Assembly: GCA_029216955.1 (NCBI GenBank)
Contig: JANAVB010002199.1
Location: 11,918,585 to 11,982,584, forward strand
DNA length: 64,000 nucleotides
From: Iris pallida
Taxonomy: Eukaryota; Streptophyta; Magnoliopsida; Asparagales; Iridaceae
Direction of reading: 5' to 3'
Below, one piece after another: positions 21,451-33,471 of the stretch. Position 1 is the stretch's first letter. Every line of letters begins with the position of its first letter. The notes under the pieces were generated by a model, which did not search any database, was not told where the DNA came from, and saw only the letters and a program-made list of their open reading frames with translations. The position numbers and the translations under genes are program-made.

Positions 21451-22298
21451 GTGCCGTGAGCAACCGTTGTCGAGGATCCACTTGCTTCACGCATGAGTAG
21501 GGTGTTCCACCTACAGAAAAGTTTGCAGATAAAACTTTTGGTACCTAATTCTTGTAGGGTCCGGATATGTTAGTCTGTAGTATCCATTCATACATATTCA
21601 AATCAACTAACTTTCTTACTCTACATGCAAAAAAAATATAACCAATGGTGCCACAATAGTGACATCTAGCATGATGAGTGTTAGGTGCAGTGTGTTGTGC
21701 ATGATTGGTATGTCTTAGTGTTCTAGTTGGATATTTGTAGTAGAATGAATATTGGTTAGTCTTCTTACACAAAGGTTTGGTTGTGTTTGGTCTGACAGTA
21801 TTGGGTTTGACTGTGTTCCGATGTTTCGGTAATTGACACGTGTTAGGGTAAGAAGCAGCAGCTTCAGGCTGTTTTCCTAACCTAATTTTCAACTTTTTTG
21901 AGGTATCATAAAGTTTGTAGTAAGCTGTGAGTGCATCATTTCTGACTAGTACACATTTATGGCTTTTCTTCTCTTTCAGTAAATCTTTATCAAATTTAGC
22001 GATGGTCTTATCTATTTTTTGGACAAACGTGTAGTCTCGTATAGTTGCAACTTGACAGAAGAAAGCTCACCATTCTCGCTAGGGTTTACATTACTTCTAA
22101 CCTTAACTAGTAAGTAGGTAAGTCTTCATATTTTACCTTTGTACTCTTTGAGTACCTTCTTAGAGTTTTGATACTTGCTAAGTAGCTTTCTGTGGTCATC
22201 TAAGATGTCACTAAAAGCATCACCTACCTGTTCAAAGGTAAAATCATTTTATGTATCAAATAGAGGGTTTGAGTTAAACTGATCATACGCCATCAAGC
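21451..22298 (-). pseudogene. Copia-C gag 3' part and protease core
   Basis: Next to the family-X insertion the minus strand reads LMAYDQFNSNPLFDT and FEQVGDAFSDILDDHRKLLSKYQ, the heptad-like region that follows the gag zinc knuckle in SIRE-type copia elements. A stop sits between the two. At 21670-21630 a second knuckle-like CHYCGTIGYIFFACR has Tyr where His is expected. The protease core KWILDNGCSRHMTGD at about 21485-21443 is the WxLDSGCSRHMTGD motif with Ser changed to Asn. The gag N-terminal half is at 53532-54561. Confidence 0.85.
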
Positions 22299-22983
22299 TG
22301 TAAACCCCTTAAATTTCTTCTACGATTTTTTTATAAATTGGTATTTAATGGTATTTAATTTGTACTTTGTATTTGTATGGCGCATGCAAGTTCGAGTTCT
22401 CGTAATTGTACGTCGCATGCAAATTTGTATTTTTCGTATTTGCTCGTCGAGTGTGAATATGTGCGAGGTACATATTTTTAGAAAACATTTTTATTATATA
22501 GAAATATAGCTTTCAAAATAGTAGGTGATAAATATTATTTATCTTATTGCTAAAAGCTGCATAAAGCATCGCATTGAGAAATTTTCAAAACTTTATTTTA
22601 TTTATTAAAGAAAGACTATTTTAGTTATTGGTAATTTAGAAAGTAGGTTTAATATATTTATTCTAGATTTATGAGAGGTACATGAATTTCATTCATGTAT
22701 ATATATATTGATTTTCGAAATTAATTATTATTATAATTTATTATTTATGAGAATAATATTTGAAATTTTGCTTGAGTTAATATTTGATTAAATATGATAA
22801 TTTAAATAAAAAAAGATTTTATTTACAATATTATTAGATATATTTTAATTTAAAAGATAGTAATTATCTAGAGTCAATTTGGATTGGAATGTACAGGATT
22901 TAAATTGATTTGAAATAAATGGCGAGTTATCTATGGGGAGTTTAAACATCCCAATTCTTATCGAAGTAGGAGTTTCCACCTCC

Positions 22984-22990
22984 TATATAA
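22984..22990 (+). promoter_or_regulatory. TATA box of family-X 5' LTR
   Basis: CACCTCCTATATAAGGAGAGG, shared with the copies at 6612 and 50508. Confidence 0.65.
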
Positions 22991-24493
22991 GGAGAGGCTC
23001 TTTGCTCCTTTTTCCATAATTCCACAACTCCAAATTTTTTTATCACAAGTTGTGCATCATGTCCGTGTCCCCTTCCCATCCACTATATCCTTTTCTTCTA
23101 CATATACATCATCACATCTGTGTCCAACAAACGTGGACACATCTCCTCGTCACCGTTACCGTGTCGGACACACTCGATACGGCCCAATTACTAGCAAACC
23201 CTAATCCTAACCCTACCCTCCTGGCCGCAGCAGCCTCCCCGATGCCTCGACTCCCCAGCCGTCTCCTTCCACAAAACTACCGCCCTTTCTTCCTGTTGTA
23301 TCCCCCAACACCTCTAATCACCCTCCGACCTCGACCACCTAGCCACAAGCCCCATCCTCACCACCACAATAGCGGCCAGCAAAACAACCACCATCTTCGT
23401 CATCATCACCACCACCAACCGAACCAAAAAACCCTAAACCACATCAATCCATCGACAAACACGAGAAACTCACCTCCAACTCCCCAAGCGCCGCGAAACT
23501 CCACCACAGTACTCCTTACTCATGCTGCCATCAGCCTCTTTGATCCACCTCATTCGCGGCCACCAGTGCCATCCACGCCAGGCCGCATCCGACCCCAATC
23601 CGCGGTGAATCACTCCGGTGCCCGGCATTCACAGAACCGGGCTCGGGCGAGCACCCTTTGCCGCTCTGGCCGCACCCTGCCGCCCATGGTTGGACCCCAA
23701 CCCAGTCTCGTACGTTCGCCCCAGAGTGTCGTCCGCCGGGGCGCCGTGCCGCCAGCGTCCGGTGAGCATCCCGCTCCTTCCGTCTTTCCTCCTTGACCCA
23801 CAACCGCCGGCGACTCCTCCCACTCGGTCGGCCACTACACACAGCCGCGTCGCCTCTGCTGTAAGTCCCCTCTTCTTTCCCTCTCTGATCTCCTTCCTTC
23901 TCTCACAGCTCTCCCTCTCATTCTTCTACTTCTGCTCCCTCTTTCCTTCTTTTCCCTCTCACTCCCTTTCCCTTTCTATAATAATTAGAGGAGCACAGCC
24001 TTTATTTTTGGTATTTTTTATATATATTTTACTTTACTTATTCTTCTTTCCTTTTAGATTTTTGCTCCCCACCAAACACTATATTGTTTGCTTCTTTCAT
24101 CTTCCTCAAGAGAATGAGCAGGTGTGTGCTGTCAATGTGCTATTATGGGGTTTGTTACTTTTTTTTTATTTTGGTTCGTTGTTTTGTCAATTTCTTTTCC
24201 TTTGTTATCATTATTATTATTAATCAGTTACTATCCTTGTAGTTTTTATTATCATTAATATTATTGTTATAAATTTCTATTAATTTATAAATTTCTATTA
24301 ATTTCTAAAACACATATATCTTGTTAAAAACAACATATATGTATATAAATTTCTATTAGTTTCATTGGTTTTATTATAGTTAATTTAATATTTTATATTT
24401 TCCAAAGTATATATCTAAAAAGTGTTTCGACTACTAAAATACAATCTTCAAAGATTTATGAATTTTTCCAAAAAATAAAATTATATATATATA

Positions 24494-24716
24494 TTGGCGG
24501 AAGTTTTCCGCCAATGTAAAAGGAGCACCCGGTGTGCCCACAGCTCCAGGACATTTTGGTCCTCCGTTCTCCCCTAACTCCCCTACTCGTGCTGGTTTTG
24601 ACATCCCCTTCTCTCCCTCTTCTTTGTGGTGGTATACTTGTATAGGCTTCGGCATTTTGCGCCTTGTATACTTGCTCCGGCTTCGGTCTTCGAGCCTTCA
24701 TTAATAAAAGGGGGTT

Positions 24717-24720
<4 letters not shown>
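24494..24720. repeat. Insertion of about 230 bp found only in the family-X 5' LTR, starting with a perfect hairpin
   Basis: Relative to the 3' LTR (52000-52150), the TA/T microsatellite here contains extra unique sequence starting TTGGCGGAA-GTT-TTCCGCCAA (24494-24514) and ending AATAAAAGGGGGTTTAAA. The minus strand has a 75-codon ORF (24459-24701) of unknown nature. The source is not recognised. Confidence 0.6.

Positions 24721-24788
<68 letters not shown>
24719..24788. repeat. (TA)n microsatellite, about 35 units
   Basis: Uninterrupted TA; corresponds to the TA/T/TA tract of the 3' LTR at 52008-52150. Confidence 0.95.
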
Positions 24789-24791
<3 letters not shown>

Positions 24792-25110
24792 TCTAAAAAT
24801 TACAAATAATTTCTATTATGATTTTTAAAAATGAACAAGAAGCTTCCAAAAAGATATATGTAAATAATTTCTAGATAAGTTGTGAATATTTTCTAAATAA
24901 GTGTATAAGAAAATTTCTTTTCTAAATCGATTTCTCTCCTAGATTAGATTCTTGATCATGACTAATCATATTCCCTATTTTCTTGTAAAATTGGACTTCT
25001 ATATATTGACCTCGGCTAGTCGAACTATTCTGGACTTGTCAGATCGTTACACCACACCCGGCGTCACACCAGGCAAGACATTTTACTATTTTTGTTTAAT
25101 TACTTGCTCG

Positions 25111-25115
25111 ATATC
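25111..25115. other. TSD of solo LTR F (ATATC, left copy)
   Basis: ATATC before TGTCACGACC and again at 29602-29606 after GATGTTACA. The empty site is preserved in the 3' LTR (CTCGATATCATGCATGC near 52470). Confidence 0.95.
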
Positions 25116-28100
25116 TGTCACGACCCACACCCAGTGTAGGGGCACGAGAAGTGGGTACGTCCAGCCTACGCTGCAGTGTCGACGGTAGAACGCTGTCCTA
25201 GGTCACATACATCTAACAAATATAAGGTACCTGTACAGTGTATACACTCCAAACGGAGGACAATACAGAAATGTATAGCTCAATCACAACTAAGGTAGAA
25301 GTATGATAAGATAGATAGATAATAAAAATCATCAAATGAAATACAAATAGGAGAAGAAGTCAAAGTGTCTAAGATAACATCTCCACAACATCTAGAATAA
25401 CAAAATTCCAAATAAGTACATAAAGTATCCTAATAAGACAAGACAATAAAGTAAGATAGAAGTCTAAGCTAACTAGCCTAAACTATAGGGGTGACATCCT
25501 CGACTGCTGCTGGATCCTGCTAAAGGTCCAAGTCGCAGGTGTCATCTATGGCAGCTCCATAATAGGTAGGGCAAAGGTCCTTGTCATCCTCTGTAATATT
25601 TTCAACAGGTCCAGTCAGGACAGGAACGAGCACATAATCTCAATAGTTCTTATCAAGACAGAAATATAAAGCATGCATTAGAGTAAAATACATGAAACGC
25701 TGAAAGAAAGTACATGTAGTAAAAGAGAGAACTGTAATGTAAATAGCTACTATAAGTAGAGAACTATCAGTGAATAGTGATGTAGAGTACAAGATTGACA
25801 TGTGAACGGCTTGAATTTGCACATGATTACAATAAGAGTTTATTCAATGACCATTGGGATTATTCACATGACTGCTTCTACTCCCCCGTACCCCAATCAA
25901 TACACAAGGTTCCAGACAAATTATGTTATTATACAATATTTCACATGGGGGCCCATAAATGGGTGCACGTGAAAGTATACATGAGGGCTCTGTGAGCATG
26001 AGAGTATATGAATCACAAGATTGTACATGAATAATGAAAACACAAGAGTACATGATGAAAGTGAAACACACATGACATGATGTATCTGATGCTCTCGAGG
26101 GGGGATAACATCTCAATATAAATATCCATATAGTACTAATCCATGTTAACAACGTGACAGCATCAAGTAAAGTAATCTAGAACAATAATATAAATCCTAG
26201 CAAGTATAAAATGATCAGAGAATGTACTCGCCTGATATCCTGAGTATCTGGTCAGTGTAGATGTCCAGACAGAGTAGATGAGTCATGTTTAGAGCAACAC
26301 ATGTCACAACATGTCCAAAATGGTAATACTGAAGATTACAATGCATTCTATATGAATTCTAGGTCATTTTAGACTAAAGTCAAGTCTTGGTCAACTCTGG
26401 TCAACTTATAAAGTCAAACTAGGTCAACCAAGCTATTCTAGGTCTAAACCTAGTTTAACAAGTCATTCTAGACTAAAGTCAACCCTTGGTTAACTCTAGT
26501 CAACTACACTAGTCAAACTAGGTCGAGTCCTAGCCCAATCAAGTCTCACTAAGCCTAACCAAGTCTAGCCTAGCACTCGCACACAATCACAAGGTCAACA
26601 CAAGCATCACACACAAATACAATATATATAACACACAGGTATATATACAATACACATATATGACTATTGCCTATATTACAAGGCAATGTACAAATTCACA
26701 TATGCATAGAAGAGGGGTGAGTAATACATGAATGTGAACATGGCATAGGGTTTAGTGCAATCAGACAATGGGGTGTTAATGTGTGTGTGTGTGTGTGTGT
26801 ATAGGCAAGGGAGTGGTGTGTGGTTGTGCTCAGTAAAGAGGGGGGACAGAAATCAGTGAACAATTTAATAATCAAAACCTAAACCTATATCCAAATCCAA
26901 ATCTCAGTTTTGCATTAACATACAATCTCAAATTTTCAGCTGTAATACATAAACTCAGTGACACCTAAGGTTCATGAACTTAAGTTCTCAGATTAATCAA
27001 AGTACATTCACAAGTAATGAACCAACTCATATATCACATAAGTTCACAGGTTTAAATATAAAATTCAGTTTATCATTCACAGTTCGAAATATGAAAACTC
27101 AGTTAATTGGATTCTCAGGAAAACAAATCAAGTTCGGAATTTCTCAGGTTTAAGATAATTAAGTTCTCGGTTCATATGCATATATTCTCAGGGTTAAGTT
27201 TTAACAAACTCAGGTAATGCAATGTGTTCACAACTTAACATTTGAAAACAGGTTATACTTTGTATTCAGTTTCAAACCAAAAGCACACAGTAAACTATAA
27301 ACTCAGTCTAACTTTATCTAAATCTCAGTTAACTTAAATTAGCATTAGATTCAAACTCTTAGCATTTCAATTTAAATTTCAGGTTCACTGTATATGAATT
27401 CATTCTCAGTTCATCATCAAACAATGAGCAAAACTCAAACTCAGGTTATCAATATGAATCTCAGGTATTTCATACATCATTACAGTTACAAAATAACATC
27501 TAAACTTCCTATTTAAACACTCAAAAAGAACTCAATTTCACATTCGAAAACAGTATAATATATAAGTATCAGAGTAAAAGGGAAACCCGATCGACTTTGT
27601 AAACCCAAAAGATTTGAAAGCCCCAAATGAATATCAAATTCGAACCTCAAATTATCCTAGTATTATAACATCTAAATCACAGTTGGATATCTATATTTAA
27701 CTTCATAATTAAACATTTAAAGAACTCGAAAACACAGTGAACATTCTCAGTATCAGAGAATAAGTAAAACCCGACATCCAAACCAAAATGTGATTCAAAA
27801 AACTAATTAATCAACAATTTAAAGTGTGCAGACATTAGGGGCAGTAATACATGTCAGTGAAGATTATGTGTTCTCAGGGTTCAATATAGGTTGACAGTGA
27901 GCAATTTCCAGGTTTTATGTCTGTGTGTGTTTACAGGGACATAAAAGGGGTACACATCAATCAAACCTGAGAATGAAATCTCAGTTTTCAAACAGTATAC
28001 AGACAATTAGGCATGTTATATGTTTCATGGGGTTGCATTCGTGTCCAACAAACAGGACACGAGGTGTCTAAACAGTCAACAGCACACACAGACACGCACT

Positions 28101-29601
28101 GACTACACTGTCTTGTACGACCGGTACACGAGCTCGTAGATACGACATGAGGCACGACACGTCTCATGCTCATGTCCACGTATAGCCCACATACAGGACT
28201 ACACAAATGACACAACACAGGACACATTCGACACGTGTACGTGTGATACGACACGCGTATCAGTGAGTGATTTTTCGCACGTGTGTACAGTGGTCGAATC
28301 AGTGCGAGTGTAATAACGTGTCCGATACGACACGAGGTGTCCTGAAACTCGAGGGGGGGTCGGTCGGTGATGGCCTCCACCTCTTTGCCAAGTGGCACGT
28401 GTCCATGTGGCACGTGTCCATGTGGCGTGTCGTGTCCGCGAACAGGGTCGGGTAGCAGGGCGCTGTGCCGCAGTCCTGTTTACAGGTTCGTGTCCAAATT
28501 TGGACACAAAATAGACACAAAATTGTGCTCAGTCCCGGGGGGATTCAAAACACACATATAGGGCTACACAATCATGAAATTAGTTTTGAAAATTACCAAA
28601 ATAAATTCCTATGTGTCATTTCGTCAAATACCTAAACAATGGCATTGACACGTGTCTGATACGGACACCAAACTAATTCTAATTCCTACCAAACTTTACC
28701 TACAGCTAGGGGACACCTAGATGGATGCATCTATGGAATAAAATCAGGAATTTAGGGTGATTTATAGAGATTACCTATAGTGATCCAATCTCCAATAAAA
28801 AGCCCCAATTAGTGAAGTCTCCTTCCTCAAGCTATATCCCAATGAGCTCTCCTCCTTGCAAGCTAGCCTCCTTCTCCTTCACCTCCAGATTTGGGATCAA
28901 GTACAAAATATTGGGATCAATTTAGTGGAGGAATTGGGAGATTTGATGAAAGGGGGAAGAAATTAGGGTTTCCTACAAGGAGGTGTTCTAAAATAGGCAA
29001 GTGGCTATGAAGAGAGACTTTGTAGGCTAAAATTAGGTTTAATTTGGGCTGTTGTGGCTATCCCAAGTAAGAGCTAGGGTTAGGATTTCTCACGGTGGGC
29101 TTTCGGCCAAGATTAGTAACTAGCTAGTTCAACTCCTTAACCAAAAAGTCCAATGCACTAAACTCTCTCAATCCTCTCATGAACCCTAGTCACACTCAAG
29201 TCTGCTAAGACCAACTTAAGTTAGATTAGGGTCCCACACCATGCTAACTAAGTCACCAAAGTCAAAGTCAACTCTAGGCTAGTCTCTAAAGTCACAAATA
29301 GCAAAAGTCAAAAATAACAACCATCAAACAAATAATAACAAATAATTCCAAGAACCCAAAATAACCAAAATACCCCTCGGCCAAAAATAGTAATTAATAC
29401 ATCCTAATCACATGGTTAGGCTCTAGGTTAGACAGTCTCTAAGGTTTTACTAGCAAAACACCAAAATTACAAATCACCAATAAAAATAGTTTTAAAATGA
29501 TTAAAAATTACCAAAAATTATATCATGATTTAAATATCATTATTAAAAGATTAAAATTATAAAAGTTAAAATTACTCTCATTTAGAAAAATGGATGTTAC
29601 A
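25116..29601 (-). mobile_element. Solo LTR F, 4.5 kb, Tekay-like gypsy
   Basis: On the minus strand it starts TGTAACATCCATTTTTCTAAATG and ends GGGTGTGGGTCGTGACA, both typical of Tekay/Del-type LTRs. It is 4486 bp with a perfect 5-bp TSD. Neither terminus recurs inside and no gag-pol motif is visible, so it is a solo LTR left after LTR-LTR recombination rather than a whole element. The part near 25500-25570 resembles 880-960 of LTR-G (GGATCCT..., TGCTGCTG). ORFs of up to 141 codons within it (for example 27988-28413) have no recognised motif. A cluster of CACGTG motifs lies at 28226-28653. No other feature was seen in these 4.5 kb. Confidence 0.85.
28226..28653. promoter_or_regulatory. G-box (CACGTG) cluster in solo LTR F
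   Basis: Five CACGTG cores: near 28229, 28277, 28396, 28411 and 28648. Two of them are in a 15-bp tandem unit GTGGCACGTGTCCAT (28390-28425). Many ACACG/CGTGT half sites surround them. G-boxes bind bZIP/bHLH factors; activity here is inferred only. Confidence 0.45.
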
Positions 29602-30671
29602 ATATCATGCATACTTTTTATTTATTTATAGCAAATATAAACTCGTTCTTTCAAAATTGTATGTAGATGCAAATTACTATACTTTAGTTTTCTTTATGTA
29701 TTTGGCCTAGAGTTAAGGGACCACCCTTTGTTTGTGTCACATTCATTGGCCTCGACACCTGTGTTCCACGAAGTCGCGAGTCGCATATAGATACAAAATT
29801 GTGTGCTGACTGATCATCGGTGCGTACAGGCCGTGCGTTAGGATATAACTACTAATAGTTATGGATGTCTAGAAGACTTAGCAGTTATTAGGAATATCGT
29901 GATGCGGATACAGCACGTGTAGTACATGGGGAGGGAGAAGACAGCTATTAGGCGTAAGTTCTTTCGCTCTTTTACCTTCCTCTAGATGCCATTAGTGACT
30001 CAGTCGAGTACTAGTGGCTGTACATTTACTTTTCTCTAGATGTCGTTAGTGACTCACCCGAGAGCTAGTGTGTCGTGTATTTATTTCATTATTTTCTCTA
30101 GATGCCATTAGTGTCTCGGTTAAAATGCTAACGCGTCGTGCCTCTATCTTCGGAAAGCTCCTGCGTGGAACGTTATCTTCAAAGTGCATTTTCACATAGA
30201 ATGGTTAAGGACCTTTATCTGATTTTCGATTGAGCTAACTATATTCAGTTTAAGGCATGATATTATGTGTCTTATTACGTCCCTCTGAGGACTTGGTGAT
30301 TTCTCCAGGTGTGCTTTTGTGATGTTGCGCATGTGCTCTAGCCAAGGCCATGACTTGCTCTCTTCCTTCGAGGATGATTGCACTTGAATCGTCTTTGCAT
30401 CGCTCGACAAATTTCTTAATTTTATATTTCTCTCTTTGTTGGTAGTAGATTTGTCTCCGCCCAACGACTTGTGTAAACAATTCATAAGTTATTATAAATT
30501 ATTTCTTCTTTATTTGTGGATGAGATTAGTGTCGTAGCTTTCTACACTTTACAGCTTATGTATACATACGATGGTTTCATATATTGGAGTATACTTGGAG
30601 TATACTTCGTATGTATGCAGTTGGCATGATTACGTTCCTAATCCTATGTATTTTGGGACTGAAGGGTTACA

Positions 30672-31080
30672 TATTTTTGTGGTGGCCCATGCAGGTCTAG
30701 TTTTCTGTTTCGGTTACGTTATTGTACCGAGCGGTCCTGCACATAGGATTAGAATCTAGGATCTCATCCACTTGCTTGATCTTCTTTTAGACTCCCAATT
30801 TCCAACTCTCGATCGACTCACTTGATTTGCATCTTACTTGAACTTTTTCTACCGTAACCATTACTTTCCGTACTTAATGGCAGTTAGGAAGATGACTACA
30901 TGAGTATATGATCATAGGTCAAATATATGGATAGAAGGATTGCATTAGCAAGTAGTATTCATTAAAAATCCTATTTTGAGTTATAAAGGCAAGTTTACTT
31001 TAAGGATCCAAGAACCCTATCTTCCTTAAGGTATGATCTTGTAAGAAGGATTAGTTGATTTTAAGTTGGGTAGTAACGAT
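30672..31080 (+). mobile_element. Family-X interior, part 1 (non-coding)
   Basis: About 410 bp after the 5' LTR. No primer-binding site or coding motif. It ends with TTTTAAGTTGGGTAG (31059-31073), a copy of the sequence found just before the 3' LTR at 33006-33020. Confidence 0.5.
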
Positions 31081-31085
31081 ATTAC

Positions 31086-32571
31086 TGTAGAAGCATGGAA
31101 AAGAACAGAAAAATCCATGCGGCTCAAAACATAGGGAGTCGCATGCGGTTCAAAGAATCTCTCAGAGCTTCATGCGGCTCAAGAGTTTTATGCGGCTCAA
31201 AAGTCGCCAACATAGCCATGCGGCTCGAGTAGAAGCCACGTGGCCTTATGCGGCTCGCCTCTACAGCTGGCCATTAAGCAGCGGTCTCATTTAATGCTCT
31301 GACAAAACAAGGCAGCTCTGACATAAAGGTGAACTGACAGCTCTGACATAAAGCTGCAAAATGTTGACTCTGACATAATGGCGTGCTCCTAGGGAAACGA
31401 AGAAAATCTCTATAGCTGGCACGATCCATCAAATCCCAGATTTTTCCATACGATCTTGATACGTGGCCAGCCGCATGCGGTTCAGGTGGAGGCCACCCCC
31501 ATGCGGCTGCTACTCTCATGCGGCTCGGAACATGGGGGCCATCTTCATGCGGCTCAAATCCTGATAAGCCACCCCCATGCTGCCGCTACTCTCATGCGGC
31601 TCGGATCATGGGGACCATCTCCATGTGGCTCAAATGCTGAGAGGCTACGCCCATGCAGCCTTGACACGTGGCCAGCCTTATGCGGTTCAGTTGGAAACCA
31701 CCCACATGCGGCTCAGATTTTGGAGGCAACACCTATGCGGCTGCCACCTTTATGCGGTTCAAATCTTGAGAAGCCACCCTCATGCGGCTCTGTCAAGACA
31801 CCCTGTCCCTGTGGCTCACGGTTAGGACATGTGGCAGATGATCAGTTTCCCTCGTGTCCCTACGGCTCGCAGCATAATGATGGTTGGACACGTGGCACCA
31901 AATTAATCAAGATTTATCAACAAATCCCAACAACCAGATTTAGTGCAATCATCATAAATACCCAGATCAAATCAGATTTATTGCAATCAAGCAGATTGAA
32001 CACGTGGCAGGAGATCCAAGCTTGTCATAATAAATCACGAAAGTTCGTGACAATCAACATTAATTGCCCATACGGATTTGGCGCAATCAACATTAACTGC
32101 CCATATTTATTGTAATCAAGATTAACGGCCCAGATTAACTGCCAACAAAACAGGATCAAGGAAAATGGTAATTAATCCCCAAACCGTCGACTTTTTAAGG
32201 GGCAATCATTGCAAACCCTAATGATCACACCCCACTCCTATAAATAGCAAGATGCTATTCCCTTGCAAACCCCCCGGCTGGATACACAGAGAGACAAAGG
32301 CACGCACAGAAGAGTCTCCCCACACATTTCGAGAGCATTTCTTCATCAGAGCCAAGGCTACGTCCGATCGTCCAAGGAGTAAGGCAGAGCTGTCGTCGCT
32401 TTTTCGAGCCTCTACCGTCACCCCCTAGAATCAAAAATAAACAATCGTACTTAGATTGTTGTACCTAGGTTTTCATTCCTAGGCTTTCTTTATACGAGCG
32501 AGTTTGTATTGTGAGTCTAAGTTCAGTCCTCCTATAAAATTATTCTGTACTTTTACAATCAATGGCAAACA
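31086..32571 (+). mobile_element. Solo LTR E, 1486 bp
   Basis: TGTAGAAGCATGG...ATGGCAAACA, flanked by a perfect TSD ATTAC (31081-31085 and 32572-32576). It has the structure of an LTR in plus orientation: a long upstream part packed with the motif (C)ATGCGGCTC (about 20 exact or near copies, 31115-31875, partly in larger units of about 100 bp), four CACGTG cores (31237, 31665, 31889, 32001), a TATA box near 32238 and AATAAA near 32437. No second LTR copy or gag-pol sequence exists inside, so it is a solo LTR. ORFs such as 31456-32115 merely read through the repeats. The superfamily is probably gypsy, but the lineage is not assigned. Confidence 0.85.
32238..32246 (+). promoter_or_regulatory. 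TATA box of solo LTR E
   Basis: CTCCTATAAATAGCAAG, a canonical plant TATA box, about 200 bp before the AATAAA signal and 335 bp before the LTR end. Confidence 0.7.
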
Positions 32572-32576
32572 ATTAC

Positions 32577-33022
32577 CAACTTCGAAAGATAGTAGATTTT
32601 TTTACTATGTAGTAATCACCAGAGGATTAATAAAAGATTGAGAAAACGAATTAATTTTTTATCTTGAAGTTTTAGAAAGTATTTGTGATTATTGGAGTTA
32701 TAGCTATACATTTTTGGAGGGATATAAATTTGATGTGGAAAAAGGATCTTAAATCCTTAAATGTTACAGAATGAATTACGATTGACCAAACTTTGAGGGC
32801 GATTGATAAAATTTGGTAAAAAAAATTTAGATTTTTAATTTTGTCATATGATCTATGAGTTATAAAGTTATTTAGATTTTGAGTTTGAAGTTTCGATATG
32901 GATATAAAAAAAATTGATTTCATCGTATGCCTTTTAATTTGATCGAATTTCTATTACCTCAACCCTACCTACCCTATATATTCCTAAATTTCGAGGACAA
33001 AATTCTTTTAAGTTGGGTAGGA
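32577..33022 (+). mobile_element. Family-X interior, part 2, with polypurine-like 3' end
   Basis: Non-coding, AT-rich. It ends CTAAATTTCGAGGACAAAATTC...AAGTTGGGTAGGA before the 3' LTR. The phrase translating to NFEDKILL followed by a G-rich tract is the usual end of the interior of Tekay-type chromoviruses, which is the basis for that lineage call. With part 1 the interior is only about 0.86 kb, with no gag-pol left. Confidence 0.6.
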
Positions 33023-33419
33023 TGTAAACCCCCTAAATTTTTCTACGATTTTTTTATAAATTGGTATTTAATGGTATTTAATTTGTACTTCATATTTGTA
33101 CGGTGCGTGCAAGTTCGAGTTCTCGTAATTGTACGTCGCATGCGAATTTGTATTTTTCGTATTTGCTCGTCGAGTGCGAATATGTGTGAGGTACATATTT
33201 TTAGAAAACATTTTTATTATATAAAAATATATCTTTCAAAATAATAGGTGATAAATATTATTTATTTTATTGCTAAAAGCTGCATAAAGCATCGCATTGA
33301 GAAATTTCCAAAACATTATTTTATTTATTAAAGAAAGACTATTTTAGATATTGGTAATTTAGAAAGTAGGTTTTATATATTTATTCTAGATTTATGAGAG
33401 CTACATGAATTTAATTCAT

Positions 33420-33467
<48 letters not shown>

Positions 33468-33471
<4 letters not shown>

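Larger units (their letters stand above)
22299..30671 (+). mobile_element. Family-X element 5' LTR (copy 2, with solo LTR F inside)
   Basis: Begins TGTAAACCCCTTAAATTTC and ends GGGACTGAAGGGTTACA. After removing solo LTR F plus its TSD (4491 bp) it is about 3.88 kb, matching the 3' LTR (about 3.76 kb net). It lies inside Copia-C gag: codons left (53532) and right (22298) of the whole element belong together (...DDPAN / CLMAYD...). No clean 5-bp TSD is visible (CAAGC versus TATAC), so the outer ends may come from different copies. No primer-binding site is recognised after 30671. The Pro/His-rich ORF at 23050-23796 lies in the LTR leader and is not supported as a gene. Confidence 0.75.

Noticed and set aside
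22294..22298. Possible TSD of the family-X element (CAAGC) with 53532-53536
   Set aside because: The right flank reads TATAC, so no duplication is present. The insertion is inferred from the continuous Copia-C gag codons instead.
30192..30485. Minus-strand ORF shared with 53060-53335 and partly 8991-9215
   Set aside because: It falls in the 3' part of the family-X LTRs, where conservation is expected of LTR DNA. No start context or motif supports a gene.
31456..32115. 219-codon ORF in solo LTR E
   Set aside because: It merely reads through the ATGCGGCTC repeats (repetitive Cys-Gly-Ser output) within an LTR.
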